Origin: Zygnema cylindricum
Taxonomy: Eukaryota > Streptophyta > Zygnematophyceae > Zygnematales > Zygnemataceae
DNA length: 54,500 bases
Direction of reading: 5' to 3'
Assembly: GCA_037447655.1 (NCBI GenBank)
Contig: JBBHKE010000323.1
Coordinates: 507,484 to 561,983, forward strand
The position numbers and the translations under genes are program-made. Positions 51,959 through 54,500 of this stretch are shown piece after piece. Within the stretch, counting starts at the first letter, position 1; each line of letters opens with the position of its first letter. The notes beneath the pieces are model-generated. The model saw only the letters and a list, made by a program, of their open reading frames with translations, was not told the origin of the DNA and did not search any database.

Positions 51959-53017
51959 TGTAGAAATTAATGGTTCCTTTTTAAGTATTTTTTAGGTCTA
52001 AATTAAAATACAGAACGAAGACGAGGCAGTCTATCTCTAACTTCTTTCTCCAACTCCCACACTTGTCGTAATCACTGGGAAATTGGAGTGGAAGTTAGAG
52101 CCCTGGCAGCCTATGCTATCTAGAGATTTACGGGAAATAGATTAGTTTATTTATCGGTTTATTTACTAAAAGGATTGGTGTTAGAACTAGGATTTGATCC
52201 TCGTACCTACAGAATGATAGATAGCCGGCAGCCGGTAGCCCTAACCGTTAAGTCTAAATCCAACAATACATGGTAAAGGGTTTGATAATTATTTAAATAC
52301 AATTACGTTGGATAATTCATTTAACTTCAACTGCGTAGGAGATACATAGATCTAGTTATGTAAAAGTACGGATTAATGTACGACCAAGAAACAAGTATCG
52401 CGCATTTGTTTCAATAGCGAAACGAATACCGCGCAGGTATTTATTACGGCTATGATTAAATATGCATTTAATCGAACGGCCGTAATGAATGCCGAGATCG
52501 CGGAAGAGGATTTCGGCGGTTTGTGGTCATCGCCACTTCGGATGACACGTGGCAGAAAGACATTGGATCGCGGCATCTCTAGGGATTAAAGGAGCGAATC
52601 CGGATATACCACGTGTCGACATTTAGGACATGTCGTACAGTATTCGTATAAAAAGTACACCGGCAACTGTACTTTTGTGTACGGAGGAGTAATATGATTG
52701 GTCCGTACTTCAATAGATAGAGTTTGTGAGAGAGATAAGACTTAGATAAAATTGGTAGATATGACCCTCTCTCCCAAAGAGCTTCAGTACAAAAGGTCAA
52801 CTTTGACCCTCCATAACTTACTGCTCAAGGGAGCAAATTCAGAGATTCTTTTTGCTATCGACTTAGGGGAATCTTACCTTCACAATGGTGAGGTGGTCAG
52901 AGTTTTTGTTTGACAGGGTGTTAGTAATTCTTGCTGAAACACAAAGGGGTCAGGGTTATCTTAGAGGCTTCTTGGAAGTTGTTCACTCTGAAGACTTATG
53001 GAGGTCTCAGGGTTTCA
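51959..53017 (+). repeat. 3' LTR of element D
   Basis: 1059 bp, TGTAGAAATT...GGGTTTCA. Keeps ATGGAGGTCTCA in frame register near its end (53000). Antisense tRNA-like module at about 52189-52260. The best preserved LTR of the family. Confidence 0.96.
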
Positions 53018-53022
53018 CTTAA

Positions 53023-53290
53023 CACAAAGTAACCGCACTAAAATGTTACACTACCGTACAGGACGAAACGACACCGTCGAAACTAAAATACCGCAAATAC
53101 AACTGAAACGTAATCATCAAACGTAACAAAAGTTCAACCAAACGTAAACTGAAACGTAACTTCAAACCAAACCAAGTGAAACGTAACTAGAATACAACGC
53201 GAACAAAATAATACTATATCGACCAAACCCGCCGATTCTCCCATTATTCTAACAAAACAAAAGCGAAGGTTTAAGTGAAAAGTACAAAGT
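53023..53290. repeat. AACGTAAC-rich short-word repeat
   Basis: The words AAACGTAA / GAAACGTAAC recur at least six times between 53106 and 53190 in A/C-rich DNA. No open frame or known repeat class was recognised. Confidence 0.5.
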
Positions 53291-53555
53291 GGTGAAAAGT
53301 ACAGAGGAGACTGATGCTATGATGCTATATTACCTTTAACAGGACTCGTTGGGTTTTTAGATAAATGTTAAATCTGGTCTTGGCAATAGGGGGGGTGGCG
53401 GGAGGGGCATGATTGATTGAACTAATTCAACAACCATTTAGGCTGGTCCACAGGAGTAAGTTATATGAGAGGAATCAAGAGAGTCGCTTTACATTTAATG
53501 ACTGGAGAAGATGGATAAAGGAACTCATTTTTCGACCAATAGGAGGGGCATGCAG

Positions 53556-54017
53556 CGGTTTAGGGTCTAGAGGACTGAGGGGCAGCATTGCGGCGGAGAT
53601 TGGAAACCTCCTACAACTAAAGACAATGTGAGTAGACACTGGTTAGCAGAACCCTAAAATTAAAAAAATGTTTTTAAAAATGTTTGGGATATTTTGGTAG
53701 TTCTTTCAACCACGAAGTTTTAAATGCTCAAAATGTTGAGAAAAAAAAACTAAAAATAAAAGAATGAAATAGATGCAGGTAAATTTGTAGTTATCCATTT
53801 TTTCGAGTGTGAAGCAAGGTTATAGCCCAACCAAGATACATTACAATAGTTCATGCTAATGTTTTTTAAAATTTATTAAATTTCGGTCTAAGTAAATAAA
53901 CGGCATTTAAACGGCGAGGAATTGATGGTGTGGATGGCGTTACAGAGGCCTGTTTGGCAACCAGTTGAGTGGAAGCATTCCATCGTCCATCGGTCAATTA
54001 ACAAACCTCCAAGTCTT
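53556..54017 (+). CDS. LRR protein, two internal LRR exons
   Basis: Exon 53556-53627 (acceptor TGCAG, donor GTGAGT) codes GLGSRGLRGSIAAEIGNLLQ, LKT. Exon 53946-54017 (acceptor TACAG, donor GTAAGA) codes GLFGNQLSGSIPSSIGQLTN, LQV. Each is exactly 72 bp in phase 2, i.e. one 24-residue plant-type LRR (LxxLxLxxNxLxGxIPxxIGxL). The split Ile codon at the junction fits the consensus. Exon 2 at 29633-29741 ends in the same phase just before the sequence where this first LRR should begin, so these belong to one gene type. The upstream part of the long frame (53413-53555) is likely intron. Further exons would lie beyond the window. Such proteins are extracellular parts of receptor kinases or receptor-like proteins. 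Confidence 0.72.
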
Positions 54018-54500
54018 GTAAGACCAAATTCTATAGAAAGCCAATTGTAATCTCTTTGATAGAGTAGAATTTCCTCGAAAATGGTGCTTTACGGCAACAA
54101 ATCTGTTGACACAATTTTGTTTTTTAAATTGATAGTTTTTATGTTTCCTACCATATTTAGTACAAAAAGTTATACATTTAATCATGAAAACTTGTTGAAG
54201 ATGGATAACCTTTCTTAGGAAAGTATAAGCACAATACTGAATTCCTCCAATTTTTTCTAAAATAAACAGTTTAACTCAATCTAAAGCGAGGTTGAAAAGA
54301 AGTGCGAGAGGGAGGGGGAGAGAGGGAAAGGGAACCCACCCCAAAACCATAGCTAGTATGGTTGGGGAGCTTACACCACACCCCTTCGTGTGTCAAATCT
54401 ATCATTTACAATTAAAAGTTCATCATAAATTGTAGCCATCCAGTTTCACGATTATGAATCCAGGTTGGAGCCCTATCAATGTACATAACAATGGTTTGTA
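54018..54500. other. no further exon recognised
   Basis: AT-rich sequence after donor GTAAGA 54018, with a G/A-rich patch at 54303-54335. No third LRR exon was found up to the window end. Confidence 0.4.

Larger units (their letters stand above)
46565..53017 (+). mobile_element. Ty1/copia element D, full length
   Basis: 6453 bp with LTRs 46565-47613 and 51959-53017 and a perfect 5-bp duplication CTTAA (46560-46564, 53018-53022). The polypurine tract GAAAATAAGGGGAG (51945-51958) abuts the 3' LTR. It is the same family as element A and contains the integrase core that A lost. The LTRs differ by many substitutions, so it is not recent. Genes are broken by stops, the PR Gly and IN Glu are mutated, but the RT box YIDD and RNase H are intact. 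Confidence 0.97.

Overview
The window is nuclear DNA of a plant (streptophyte). It is AT-rich and gene-poor and consists mostly of decayed transposable elements: at least six Ty1/copia bodies, several extra LTRs, a pogo-like DNA transposon, a Helitron 3' part, hAT- and TA-target MITEs and tRNA-like modules. GT-AG introns in a helicase, a transposase and a leucine-rich-repeat (LRR) gene, with LRR exons of exactly 72 bp in phase 2, fit a land plant or close relative. The species cannot be told from the sequence. No rRNA, intact tRNA gene, CRISPR array or bacterial operon was seen.

Layout. 1-5423: copia A (+), cut by the left edge. 5552-11750: copia B (+), full length, 5-bp target duplication ATTAT. 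11801-12539: solo LTR related to B, duplication GGACC. 13265-17205: an unrecognised acidic-repeat gene relic between two arrays of GCGACGAC palindromes, interrupted by a minus-strand LTR (E). 17325-18915: pogo-like transposase relic with introns. 19468-19846: LTR fragment (H) abutting copia C (-), 19847-24030. 25890-27473: 3' part of a Helitron. 28217-28973: two related MITEs. 29098-29900 and 37590-38790: a duplicated promoter plus first two exons of a secreted LRR protein. 31496-35215: copia F (+), truncated. About 39500-46117: copia G (-), carrying a hAT insertion and a tRNA-like insert. 46565-53017: copia D (+), full length, duplication CTTAA. 53556-54017: two LRR exons.

Main observation. 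Copia A, B and C do not show the usual primer-binding site for the 3' end of initiator tRNA. Next to the LTR they carry GTTATGGGCC-type sequence complementary to the anticodon loop of tRNA-iMet (half-tRNA priming, as in Drosophila copia and yeast Ty5); D keeps a decayed version. The ATG of this site is in frame with gag, and in A, B and C an earlier in-frame ATG lies inside the LTR, so gag reads through the LTR/PBS junction. Copia F has the conventional site. LTRs A, D, E and H also share an antisense tRNA-like module.

All transposon genes are broken by stops, frameshifts or lost catalytic residues. The only host-gene candidates are the LRR exons, whose 5' and LRR parts are now scattered across about 24 kb.
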